Shown here: in pieces, positions 8,445 to 16,947 of the stretch | Numbering within the stretch: position 1 is the stretch's first letter | Layout of the letters: each line of letters opens with the position of its first letter | Source: Bacillota bacterium | GTDB lineage: Bacteria > Bacillota > Bacilli > Paenibacillales > NBRC-103111 | Direction: 5' to 3' | NCBI GenBank assembly: GCA_023388055.1 | Contig: JAEWGW010000009.1 | Coordinates: forward strand, 1-44,320 | Length of the DNA: 44,320 bases | Program-made: the position numbers and the translations under genes | Notes under the pieces: generated by a model | Databases searched by the model: none | The model's input: only the letters and a program-made list of their open reading frames with translations | Told to the model about the DNA's origin: nothing

Positions 8445-8562
8445 CCCCCAAAAGTGAAGAGGGGCTCTGTAGCTTATTCCGATTACTTTCGGGGGAGCCC
8501 CCGAATAACAACCCCCAAAAGTGAAGAGAGGCTCTGTTGACTATTTCGATACCTTTTGGGGG
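8445..8562. repeat. two tandem hairpin units, 67-bp period
   Basis: Unit 1 (8445-8495) has arms CCCCCAAAAG and CTTTCGGGGG; unit 2 (8512-8562) has CCCCCAAAAG and CTTTTGGGGG. The bases between the arms are also shared (GTGAAGAG, GGCTCTGT), so this is a duplication. Unit 2 overlaps the last codons and stop of the upstream glycosyltransferase gene (ends 8541). On the minus strand either unit could slow or stop transcription between the two genes. Confidence 0.75.
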
Positions 8563-9764
8563 AGTCCGCCGATATATAACTGCAATGCTTCGATGATATT
8601 AATGCGCCGATACTCCGGCGCCGCTTCCGCTTGTGCCGGGACCGTCCGTCCAACTCCCGATCCAGCTGCAGCTCCAGCACCTGCTGCCGTTCCCTGGCGC
8701 AAATGGTTCCAAGCCGTCTCCACCGTATCGGCCAAATCCTCCGCGTCCGCATGGCGGGAAACATAAATGCCGTCCATCCATTGGCTCCACTCCGGCAACC
8801 CGCCAGAATCGAACACCACCACCGGCTTGCCCAGCGCCCTGGCTTCGGGAACCACCAGACCCGCCGGCTCCGGCCAGATGGAGGGGACCACCGCCACATC
8901 CGAGCGTTCGTACCAGTGGTGAACCTCTTGCCCGGCTACCTTACCCACGAACTGGACGGCATCCGCGATGCCAAGCTCCTCCGCCATACTTTGCAGCTTG
9001 CCGCTGTACCAGCCGTCCCCGACCACCGTTCCGGTGGCTTCAATGCCTCTGTCCCGAAGCAGCCGGATGGACCGGAGGAAATATTGGACCCCCTTGGTAT
9101 ACACCAGGCGGCCAATGTAGAGAAGCTTCAGCTCCTTGGCATCGGAAGCCACGGGAGCCAGCTCCGGATAGAACTGGGCCAGACCGCCCAATGTGTTGTC
9201 GAAGATGATGACGTTGTTTTCGGGTAACCCATCGATAACGAGGAAATCCTTCAGAGATTTGCTGACCGTATAAATTCTCCGGCAGGCCTTCAACGCCTTA
9301 ATCGCGGAGTTGTACTGCACAAGTCCTTGAAGCGCAGCCTTGGGGCTTGTGCTGGTGCCGCACTTGCGCATATACCAGCGGGGCAGACAGCCTAGACCTC
9401 CCGGCTTGCAGCAGATTTCATCCTTATCCCGAAACAACCTTCCCCCTGCCGGGCAAATGGGCGCGTGCACCGTAGCAAGAATGGGATATGCCTCCGCCAG
9501 CCGGTGCACAATCTCGCTGGAGCGGGTGCTTTGGTGCCAGATAATCAGGTCCGGTTGGTAATCGCGGATGGTGGCTTCCCAATTCTCCATCGCCCCCACA
9601 TGAACCACGGGAACCGCTTGTGCGCCCCAGTCCGTTTCCTCCGCCTCCAGCGCCGTGATTACCGTATCATGTCCTTCGGCCAAAAGCTCCAGAGAGAAGT
9701 TATAAACAAACCGCTCCAGACCGCCGAAGTTGCCGAAGTAATCCACCATTTGCAGTATTCGCAT
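8541..9764 (-). CDS. GT4 family glycosyltransferase
   Basis: A 407-residue retaining glycosyltransferase of the GT-B fold. It opens M-R-I-L-Q-M-V-D-Y-F-G-N-F-G-G-L-E-R with the usual glycine loop. It has L-Y-I-G-R-L-V-Y-T-K-G-V in the inter-domain region and P-E-P-A-G-L-V-V-P-E-A-R-A-L-G-K-P-V at the donor site. A cysteine-rich stretch near residues 107-135 (I-C-P-A-G-G, then C-C-K-P-G-G-L-G-C) is unusual for the family and might bind metal or form part of the acceptor site. The 3' end runs into a duplicated hairpin unit, so its last residues may be a recent change. Confidence 0.85.
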   Translation of the reverse strand: MRILQMVDYFGNFGGLERFVYNFSLELLAEGHDTVITALEAEETDWGAQAVPVVHVGAMENWEATIRDYQPDLIIWHQSTRSSEIVHRLAEAYPILATVHAPICPAGGRLFRDKDEICCKPGGLGCLPRWYMRKCGTSTSPKAALQGLVQYNSAIKALKACRRIYTVSKSLKDFLVIDGLPENNVIIFDNTLGGLAQFYPELAPVASDAKELKLLYIGRLVYTKGVQYFLRSIRLLRDRGIEATGTVVGDGWYSGKLQSMAEELGIADAVQFVGKVAGQEVHHWYERSDVAVVPSIWPEPAGLVVPEARALGKPVVVFDSGGLPEWSQWMDGIYVSRHADAEDLADTVETAWNHLRQGTAAGAGAAAGSGVGRTVPAQAEAAPEYRRINIIEALQLYIGGLPQKVSK

Positions 9765-9771
9765 CGTCTCA

Positions 9772-10929
9772 TCATCCTATCGATCTAAGCTTGGCGCTAT
9801 CCGCCTTCCGTTCCGCACAATGCTCATAATAGGCCAGCGTATCCTCGGCAATCCGCCGCCAGCTGTAATCCTGCGCCTTCCCCCATGCCCTGGTCCGCAG
9901 CTGCTGCAGCAGCTCCCTATTTTCCAAAAGGGTGCCCAGCGCTTCGGTGATGGCTGCCCCGTCCCGGGCAGGAACACCCAGGCCGTTATCCATGTGGCTG
10001 ATAATATCATTGGGGCCGGGAATCAGGCTTGCTACCGGGGCCAGCCCGCAAGCCATCGCCTCCAGAAGCGACAGCGGCATCCCCTCACTCAGAGAGGGGA
10101 ACAAGAGAATCTGGTGTCCGGCCAAAAGCTCCGGCAGCGCGGAATGCTCATAACGGGGAACCACATGAATCCGGCTATGGAACCGGGGATCATAATCCGC
10201 ATGCACCTTTTCCGGCGGGCACTGGGTGCCCAGGAAGGTGATCTCCGCGTTGGGGTAACGCTCCAGAACAGGCGCCAATCCCTTGGCGGCAAACTCCGTT
10301 CCCTTGCGGGGAATGTAGCTGCCGATAAAAGCAATGCCTATCGGCGTTCCCTCCTGTAGAGGCGTAGGTGCAAGCGGCAGGTCCAACAGATAATCCGGCA
10401 CCCCGTTGCCGATAACCCGGGAATGATGCAGCCCGAAGCGGTCTGCAGCGTACCGGTATTCATCCTTATTCAGAAGCACAGCCCCGTCCGCCTGCCGGAA
10501 GGATTGGGCCACCTCCCACAGCCGGTATCCGCCATGATAGATGGGATATTTCCACGAAAGCTTCATTTCACCGAGTCTGGCCCGCTCCACTCTGGCTTCA
10601 TGGGCCATATGCTCCAGACCGTGGCTGCGGGTGACGGCTATTGTGTCTCCGTCCCTTTGGCGCATCCGGAGGTGGAACCACATATCTCCGCTGGAAGCGT
10701 CGATAACATCCAGCCGCCCTTCTCTCTGCAGCCTCCGGCACCGGGCGTGCAGGTATTGGGGATAAAGCAGCGTCGTCAGGGATTCCGGCAGATCCTTGGG
10801 CAGCTCATCGAAGGAAAACAGCTCCACGTCATGCCCGAGCCGCCGGTATTCCTCTGCCAGCCGGTAGGTGACGCCGGGAGCCCCGGCATTTTTGTCCATA
10901 TAATGATGGATGGAGAGCAGAATATTCAC
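9772..10929 (-). CDS. GT4 family glycosyltransferase
   Basis: A 385-residue GT-B glycosyltransferase. It starts M-N-I-L-L-S-I-H-H-Y-M-D-K-N-A-G-A-P-G-V-T, has a mid-protein I-G-N-G-V-P linker and I-A-F-I-G-S-Y-I-P-R-K-G-T. The donor-site segment is S-L-S-E-G-M-P-L-S-L-L-E-A-M-A-C-G-L-A-P-V. The start codon is GTG, overlapping the TGA of the preceding GT2 gene by four bases (GTGA), which points to translational coupling. It is seven bases from the next transferase. Donor and acceptor are not predictable. Confidence 0.86.
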   Translation of the reverse strand: MNILLSIHHYMDKNAGAPGVTYRLAEEYRRLGHDVELFSFDELPKDLPESLTTLLYPQYLHARCRRLQREGRLDVIDASSGDMWFHLRMRQRDGDTIAVTRSHGLEHMAHEARVERARLGEMKLSWKYPIYHGGYRLWEVAQSFRQADGAVLLNKDEYRYAADRFGLHHSRVIGNGVPDYLLDLPLAPTPLQEGTPIGIAFIGSYIPRKGTEFAAKGLAPVLERYPNAEITFLGTQCPPEKVHADYDPRFHSRIHVVPRYEHSALPELLAGHQILLFPSLSEGMPLSLLEAMACGLAPVASLIPGPNDIISHMDNGLGVPARDGAAITEALGTLLENRELLQQLRTRAWGKAQDYSWRRIAEDTLAYYEHCAERKADSAKLRSIG

Positions 10930-11900
10930 GTGCGTTGACCCTCCTTCAATTGAAGCTGCTGCCTGGACGGGGCATCTGCCTCCGCATCCGTGTGGCGGAG
11001 GAAAAACAGCACACCCTCCAGCTGTCCTTTCATGGAGGGCAGGAAGGTCTGCATCACCGACCGGTCACCCTTGGCGGCTCCGTAGAGCATCCGTGCCACC
11101 CCCGGCATACGGCGGTCTCCCACCAGCACCCCGTAGGCGATCCGTGCCGGACGCCGGTAAGCTGGCAGCCCGTGCAGCAGCGCCACGCTGAGATTGAAGG
11201 AGGCATTGGCCACTGCATCCCGCACAATGGCGTTGCGCTGGTCGATATCATGGCGGGTTGCGGGATAATGGTCCACCCTCAGCTGCGGATCATAAATCAG
11301 CTTGTAGCCCAGCCGCCGGATGCGCAAACACAGGAACACCTCAAAATGCACCTGCGCTCCTTTTCCCTTCATAAAGGCCGGGAATTTCACCAGCGGTGTA
11401 CGGAAGGACATATTCACACCCTTCAGCACATCCACCTCACGGGGACCGCCATAACCCTGGTCATGGTTGCCGATGAGCTTGCCATACCAGGTGACCCGGC
11501 CTACCACCGGCTTCTTGATGGTCTGGTCCTGGCCGGCAATCATGTCCCGTCCGCCGACGCCCCCTACCTGCGGGTCCCGGTAATAGTCCAGCAGCCGTCC
11601 GGCCCAATCCTTCCAGGGCACCGCGTCATCATCGATGAAGGCCACAATGTCGCCGGAGGCATGCTCTACTCCCGTCTGCATGGCGTGGATGACTCCGGGT
11701 TTCGTAACCTGCACGTGGCGCTTGATGTAACCTGCGGGAGCCGCCTCCCACTGTTCCACAAATTCCAGCGTGCCGGCATCCTCCTCCCGGCAAACCACAA
11801 TCACCTCATCCGGCTGCCGCTCCTGGGCATCGATGCCCGCCAGGCAATTGGCCAGCTCCCGCGGACGTTTGTAAGATGGGATTACCACAGTTAACATCAT
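10926..11900 (-). CDS. GT2 family glycosyltransferase
   Basis: The only GT-A type (inverting) transferase seen in the locus, 324 residues. L-T-V-V-I-P-S-Y-K-R-P lies at the N-terminus, and V-A-F-I-D-D-D-A-V-P-W provides the metal- and nucleotide-binding aspartates. The C-terminal third lacks a membrane helix. The start at 11900 has AAAGGATGG upstream; an ATG at 11912 is possible but lies on top of that site. It is coupled by a four-base overlap to the next gene. It should form a beta linkage in the repeat unit, since inverting GT2 enzymes usually do so from alpha-linked donors. Confidence 0.85.
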   Translation of the reverse strand: MMLTVVIPSYKRPRELANCLAGIDAQERQPDEVIVVCREEDAGTLEFVEQWEAAPAGYIKRHVQVTKPGVIHAMQTGVEHASGDIVAFIDDDAVPWKDWAGRLLDYYRDPQVGGVGGRDMIAGQDQTIKKPVVGRVTWYGKLIGNHDQGYGGPREVDVLKGVNMSFRTPLVKFPAFMKGKGAQVHFEVFLCLRIRRLGYKLIYDPQLRVDHYPATRHDIDQRNAIVRDAVANASFNLSVALLHGLPAYRRPARIAYGVLVGDRRMPGVARMLYGAAKGDRSVMQTFLPSMKGQLEGVLFFLRHTDAEADAPSRQQLQLKEGQRT

Positions 11901-11928
11901 GCTATCTACCATCCTTTATAAGCACATT

Positions 11929-13233
11929 TCATTGAGGAACCTTGGGCAAGGGCTTCTTCAGCTGGAACCCGCGCAGGAGCGCCAGCACCTCTCCCGGCTG
12001 GAGCCGGAACAGGCCGGCAACCGGAACCTTGAGCTTTTTGGCCTGGACGATCAGATAACCCCACTTGGCCAGGTTGGCCGTACCCAAGGCCCAAGCCGCT
12101 CCCGCAGCACCCGTAAAACGGACCAGAATCAGCAGCGCCCCGAAGCCGGTAACCAGGCCGATGATTTCCGTCTTGCTCAACACATTGAACTTGCCCTCAG
12201 CGGCGAAAAAGTTAAGCAGAATGGAGTAGCCGATTTTCACCGGCGATGTGAGCAGCAGAATGATTCCCAGCAGCACCGCTTCAGAAAACTCCTGACCGTA
12301 CATAAACGGAATCACGAACGGCAGCACCAGACAGCCGCAGGCGGCAGCCACCGCCGTCCCATAGAAGAAGATGGCGTGAATCCGGCTGACCTCCCGCCTC
12401 CGCTGCTCCCCGGTGAAGTCCATCAGGCGCGGGGCCAGGAATACGTTCAAGGCTCCGTACAGGATGGAGGGAAGTATACTGCCGATGCTGGAGGCGACGG
12501 TGTAGATGCCCAGCGCATAGGCGCTTAGGGTCAGTGACAGCAGAATCTGGTCGAAGCTTCCGCCGAATACCTGCACCAGCGAGGATGCGTAGATCTTAAC
12601 ACCGTATTGGAGCAGCATTTTCGCATTGGCAAACAGCCGGGTGAACTTAGGTCTCATCACCTTGAAGATCCAGTAGATGATGAGGAAAAAGGTGGCCGCT
12701 CCCCAAATGACATTCAGCAGGATAATGTTGAACACGGTGACGTTTCCGCTGAGAATCAGCCCGGCAAGGGCTGCCAGTGTGCCCAGGGGATTCAGGATCC
12801 GGGTAAGCAGCACCTTGCGGAAGCTGTTGAAGCTCTGCAGAGTGCCGATCAGACCATCTGTCATCACGGCGAAGGGCAAGGCCAGCAGCGCCAGCTGTCC
12901 CAGCAGAATCATCTCTTGGGTCTCGCCGGACATAATCACCAGAGTCAGGAGCTGGCAGATGACCAGGGCGGCCAGCCCTACCAAGGCTCCCGTCATTAGA
13001 AAAGCACCGAAGATTTCCCGCTGCTTTTCCTTGAAGTTTTTGCCGAGGTAGATCATGGCGCCGGGAAGCCCTAAAGTGGACAACCCGGCGAACAGAACCG
13101 CCCAGCGGGTAGCCATCGCCAGCTCGCCACGGCCGAAGGGGCCCAGATAACGGGCCATAATAATGCCCGTACCCATATTTAGCGCCATCACCAGAATGTT
13201 GACGGCGAAGCTGGAGAAGAATAATTTTTTCAT
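11929..13233 (-). CDS. Wzx-type oligosaccharide flippase
   Basis: An integral membrane protein of 434 residues with hydrophobic segments from end to end, of the MATE-like polysaccharide transporter family. It should turn the undecaprenyl-linked repeat unit from the inner to the outer face of the membrane. The N-terminus (F-A-V-N-I-L-V-M-A-L-N-M-G-T-G-I-I-M-A-R-Y-L-G-P-F-G-R-G) has the typical first helix and G-x-x-x-R-G-E loop. It lies three bases after the stop of a glycosyltransferase gene and near a Wzy-like gene, which supports the Wzx/Wzy assignment. Confidence 0.88.
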   Translation of the reverse strand: MKKLFFSSFAVNILVMALNMGTGIIMARYLGPFGRGELAMATRWAVLFAGLSTLGLPGAMIYLGKNFKEKQREIFGAFLMTGALVGLAALVICQLLTLVIMSGETQEMILLGQLALLALPFAVMTDGLIGTLQSFNSFRKVLLTRILNPLGTLAALAGLILSGNVTVFNIILLNVIWGAATFFLIIYWIFKVMRPKFTRLFANAKMLLQYGVKIYASSLVQVFGGSFDQILLSLTLSAYALGIYTVASSIGSILPSILYGALNVFLAPRLMDFTGEQRRREVSRIHAIFFYGTAVAAACGCLVLPFVIPFMYGQEFSEAVLLGIILLLTSPVKIGYSILLNFFAAEGKFNVLSKTEIIGLVTGFGALLILVRFTGAAGAAWALGTANLAKWGYLIVQAKKLKVPVAGLFRLQPGEVLALLRGFQLKKPLPKVPQ

Positions 13234-13236
13234 AGG

Positions 13237-14355
13237 CTATCCGTTGGCCATCCTCTCTTCCATAACATGGGCGAACCGGTCCGCCATAATCCGTGCGGTA
13301 AAGCGGGAATCAATGGTTTTCTTAGCCTCGTCGCCTACCCTGCGGGTTAAGCCCCGGTCCCCGTAAACCTCCGCCATATAGCCAGCCAGCTCTTCGGCGC
13401 TGCCATCGTAGAGATAACCGTCCACTCCATGCCGGATAATTTCGGCTGGACCACCCTTACCCACGGCCAGCACCGGCCGCCCCGCCGCCATCGCCTCCAC
13501 CACAACCATGCCGAAGGGTTCGAACAGGGAGCTGTGCACCACCGCGTCGCTGGCGGAGATGAACCGCTCCACCTGATGCTGATGGCCGGCGAAGATGACC
13601 TGCTCCTCCAGGCCGCTGCGGGCAACCAGATCCTTCAGCCCGGCTTCATAATCCTTTTCTACTCCAAACTGCGCTCCACCCACAATCAGCAGACGCGCAT
13701 GCTGTCCGGACAATGCTTTCTTGAAGGCTTCGATCACCACATCGGTCCGTTTCCAGCGCTGCAGCCTGCCGATGAAGGCAAATACAAAAGCATCCTCCGG
13801 GATGTTGTACTCCCGGCGGATGTCCGCCCGCAGCTCACTGCTATAGAAAAACGTCTCCTTGTTAATGCCGGGATAATTGACGTCCACGTATTTCTTCGGA
13901 CTTAACGAAGCCTGGGCATCACGGACGCTTTGGGAGGGACAAAGGATAGCCTCCGCCGGAATCCGGCTGACCACCTTGTCGAAGAGGGTTCCCGTGGGCA
14001 CCCCGTGCTGCCACCAAATGCTGGGTTTGCCCTCCAGCATAGCGGCCACGCCCCCGTAAAAATGGGGCTTGGGCGCCCAGCTCACCACCATCTGCGCTCC
14101 CGATTGGCGGATGACCCGGCGGATGAAGGAGATGGTTCTCCAATATTCCCTGGGGCTGCGGATGCGCCCGGAGTTGACCACATGGACATTGCAGCCAAAA
14201 CTCTTGGCCGCCTCCACCAGCCGTCCCTCCGACAGGAAGATCATCTCTACCTGGAACTTCTCCTTGTCCAGATGGGCCAGCATATCCATCAGCACCCGTT
14301 CGGCGCCTCCCAGCTCCGCTACGTGGTTGACTACAACAATCCGTTTTCCCGACAT
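13237..14355 (-). CDS. GT4 family glycosyltransferase
   Basis: A 372-residue GT-B transferase. The N-terminus has V-V-V-N-H-V-A-E-L-G-G-A-E-R-V-L, the mid region F-A-F-I-G-R-L-Q-R-W-K-R, and the donor-site region S-S-L-F-E-P-F-G-M-V-V-V-E-A-M-A-A-G-R-P-V. The start at 14355 has AAAGGAG seven bases upstream and fits the beginning of the Rossmann fold; an ATG at 14403 would overlap the preceding gene. It sits between the Wzy-like and Wzx-like genes. Confidence 0.87.
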   Translation of the reverse strand: MSGKRIVVVNHVAELGGAERVLMDMLAHLDKEKFQVEMIFLSEGRLVEAAKSFGCNVHVVNSGRIRSPREYWRTISFIRRVIRQSGAQMVVSWAPKPHFYGGVAAMLEGKPSIWWQHGVPTGTLFDKVVSRIPAEAILCPSQSVRDAQASLSPKKYVDVNYPGINKETFFYSSELRADIRREYNIPEDAFVFAFIGRLQRWKRTDVVIEAFKKALSGQHARLLIVGGAQFGVEKDYEAGLKDLVARSGLEEQVIFAGHQHQVERFISASDAVVHSSLFEPFGMVVVEAMAAGRPVLAVGKGGPAEIIRHGVDGYLYDGSAEELAGYMAEVYGDRGLTRRVGDEAKKTIDSRFTARIMADRFAHVMEERMANG

Positions 14356-14374
14356 ATGGACGTCTCCTTTTTTT

Positions 14375-15883
14375 CTAAGAAGTGAGTTGGGTGTTCCCCT
14401 CACCTTGGGGAGCTGGTTCTTCCTGCGGCGGCGGCATAAAAGCCAAGCCGGTGAACAGCCAGAAGATCACGGCGCTTAATCCCTCCAGCCCTCCTCCGAA
14501 GAAGAAGGCCACCATCAGCTGCAGGATGGTGGACAGCGCAAGAGGCACATAAGGATTATCCTCCTGCGGAATCGACCGGATTCGCCGGTAATAGAGCAGC
14601 ACGGCCCGGAAGAACAATAACCCCCCGATCAGACCGTAGGTGGCGAAGGTTCCCAGGTACCCGTTGTCTACTGAACCGAGGCCTGCAAAACCCTCCCCGT
14701 CCCCCAGCTTGCTGGAGCTTTGGCCGATACTGCCGAAGCCCATCCCGAAGGGCTGCTTCAGGATTTCCGGTACCGCGTGAAGCGCCAGCCCGATGCGGGC
14801 GTTGAAGGAGCCGTCCTCCTCCAGGTTCCCCAGGGTTCCCACCCGGTCGGTCAGCTGCTCCGAGTTGGGCAGGAGAGGCAATGCCAGCATGGCTGCAACC
14901 GATACGGCTGTCAGGGTAAGGATGATCTTGAGACGGCCGGCGCTTTTGGCGAAAAGCACATACACCAGAATGCCCACAATCAGGGTCACCCAAGCGGAGC
15001 GGACCAACGTGGTGCCCAGGGTGGAGAGCACGATCAGAATACCCAGCAGCCCAAAGGGCCCCCGCCACTTGCGGTTCACCACCATGGGAATAAGAGCTGA
15101 GATGAGGAAGATGGCCAGCGGCCCCGTCGAGTTCATGGTGGAGAACACCCGGAACTGCATGGGAGCCGGCTTGCCCAGCGAAATCATCTTGGCTCCGTAC
15201 ATCCACATGAGATCCCAAGGCGGAAGATAGATGTACTGAATCCAGCCGTAAATGGAGAGCAGCACCGCCAGCGTGGCGTACATGGCCATGAAGCGGTCCT
15301 TCTCCTCTCTTTTGAGGGGATGGCTGATCAGATAAATGAAGATACACAACGGCGCCACCGCCGTCAGTACCGTGTACATGCCCGCCGCCTGGTTGATGAC
15401 AATCCCGATCACTGCCGCATACCCGAAGGGAATCAGGAAGGTGGCGATCATGGAGCGGATGGGCTTGTTCTCCGGGATCCCCTTATGCAGAATCCGCAGG
15501 AGCAGCATGCCTGTAGTCAACAGCGGCAGCAGGCTGATTAGGGATACCGCGTGATAATAGCCCATATAATAGTCGGCCAGGCGCCTGATTTCCGGTGCGA
15601 CCGCCCACATGAGGCTGATGTAAATGAGAAGCCCGTTGCCCTTGGTCAAAGCCAAAAGAAACGCCGGCAGCAAAAATGCGGTGAGGCCGATGAGCTGCAC
15701 CACCATGGTTTTGTTGAAGGAGGTATACTTCCCCAGGTATAAGCAGCCGCCCAGCATAATAGCCGCCATGATCAGGTTGCGCAGCCAGACCTGCCGCTGC
15801 AACCAGTTCATCATTAACCCCAAGCGGTCCGTCACCACATCCCAAAACCGTACCCCCAAATTGAAAATCGGATTATCAAACAT
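14375..15883 (-). CDS. Wzy-like polymerase / O-antigen ligase family protein
   Basis: A polytopic membrane protein of 502 residues, expected to polymerise flipped repeat units on the outer face of the membrane. Many hydrophobic helices are evident, with a long extracytoplasmic loop toward the C-terminal third. There, R-I-G-L-A-L-H-A-V-P-E-I-L-K-Q-P-F-G-M-G-F-G resembles the Wzy_C / O-antigen ligase consensus (family PF04932). The start at 15883 is chosen because ATGTTTGA overlaps the stop of the upstream gene, suggesting coupling; a start at 15925 would lie inside that gene. Polymerase rather than ligase is inferred from the Gram-positive context. Confidence 0.84.
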   Translation of the reverse strand: MFDNPIFNLGVRFWDVVTDRLGLMMNWLQRQVWLRNLIMAAIMLGGCLYLGKYTSFNKTMVVQLIGLTAFLLPAFLLALTKGNGLLIYISLMWAVAPEIRRLADYYMGYYHAVSLISLLPLLTTGMLLLRILHKGIPENKPIRSMIATFLIPFGYAAVIGIVINQAAGMYTVLTAVAPLCIFIYLISHPLKREEKDRFMAMYATLAVLLSIYGWIQYIYLPPWDLMWMYGAKMISLGKPAPMQFRVFSTMNSTGPLAIFLISALIPMVVNRKWRGPFGLLGILIVLSTLGTTLVRSAWVTLIVGILVYVLFAKSAGRLKIILTLTAVSVAAMLALPLLPNSEQLTDRVGTLGNLEEDGSFNARIGLALHAVPEILKQPFGMGFGSIGQSSSKLGDGEGFAGLGSVDNGYLGTFATYGLIGGLLFFRAVLLYYRRIRSIPQEDNPYVPLALSTILQLMVAFFFGGGLEGLSAVIFWLFTGLAFMPPPQEEPAPQGEGNTQLTS

Positions 15884-16922
15884 AGGCCAGATACTGGCGG
15901 ATGATAGCGGGCCAGGAATGGTCATCTGCCCATTCCAAAGCCGCCTCCACCGTGTCCTGGTGAGCTTGGGGATTCAAGAGAGCGCCGGTCAGATTATCGG
16001 CCAGCTGGTGGTCCTGCACGATCCTGCCGAACCTGCCATGCTGGAGAATCTCATTGGCACCCGGGTTGGGGGTGGTAACCACAAAAGTGCCGCTTGCCAT
16101 TGCTTCCAGATAAGGGATACCGAAGCCTTCGTAGGTGGAGGGCATGCTGAACACATGGGCTCTTCGGTACAGACCGGCCAGCTCTTCAATGCCCAGGTTC
16201 TTGTAATAAGTGACCCCTTCCGCATCAGGTCCTGTTTCACTGACCATCCACAGCTGGGCCTCCGGAACTTGGGGTTTGATTACAGTGTTGAACAGCTCCA
16301 GCAGCCATCTGCCCCGCTTGCGGCTGTCCAGTCCGCCGACGAACAGAATCGTCGGGGCCTCCTCCTTCGGACCGGGATGGAAGATCCGGCGGTCCACCGG
16401 CAAATGCACGATTTTGTCGGAGGAGCGGGTGGGATACAGCTTGCGGGTGTCTGCGGAGTTAAACAGCGTGGCATCGGACCGCAGGGAGGAAAGCAGCTCC
16501 AGCAGATACAAAAAAGACAGGTTCACCTTGCGAACCAGTCTTTTGTTATGCTGCATTTCCCTGAGCGCGCTGCCGTGCATGATGCGGAGCCACTTGGCGC
16601 CGCTGCGCTTCATGGCCCAATCGTCGCCGCTGGAGAGCACCAGATCATATGGGCGGAAGTCCAGCTTCCGGCTCTTGAGCGGAGCCACATAATACCGGTA
16701 GAATCTGCCCTTTTCCTCCTCGCCCGCCCCTTCCACGATAATGGTTTTGTAATCCACTCCCGGTATGGTGGGCTGGGAGGTAAAGGCTGTGACATCATGC
16801 CCCATCTCCGAAAGGGCACTGCACAGCCGGTGGTTGAAGTGGCTGACCCCCCCGGTTTTTTGGTTCACCCGGGGGAGCTCAAAAGCCACAACCGCTATTT
16901 TTAATGGAACGATTGTGCTCAT
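15876..16922 (-). CDS. GT4 family glycosyltransferase
   Basis: A 348-residue GT-B transferase. The first domain begins K-I-A-V-V-A-F-E-L-P-R-V-N-Q-K-T-G-G-V-S-H-F. The second has I-L-F-V-G-G-L-D-S-R-K-R-G and the donor segment S-T-Y-E-G-F-G-I-P-Y-L-E-A-M-A-S-G-T-F-V-V. It overlaps the Wzy-like gene by eight bases and is 25 bases after the UDP-glucose dehydrogenase gene. It is shorter than the other transferases here (348 versus 372-407 residues). Donor unknown. Confidence 0.86.
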   Translation of the reverse strand: MSTIVPLKIAVVAFELPRVNQKTGGVSHFNHRLCSALSEMGHDVTAFTSQPTIPGVDYKTIIVEGAGEEEKGRFYRYYVAPLKSRKLDFRPYDLVLSSGDDWAMKRSGAKWLRIMHGSALREMQHNKRLVRKVNLSFLYLLELLSSLRSDATLFNSADTRKLYPTRSSDKIVHLPVDRRIFHPGPKEEAPTILFVGGLDSRKRGRWLLELFNTVIKPQVPEAQLWMVSETGPDAEGVTYYKNLGIEELAGLYRRAHVFSMPSTYEGFGIPYLEAMASGTFVVTTPNPGANEILQHGRFGRIVQDHQLADNLTGALLNPQAHQDTVEAALEWADDHSWPAIIRQYLAYV

Positions 16923-16947
16923 AGGCTAGACACTCTCCAGATTCAAG

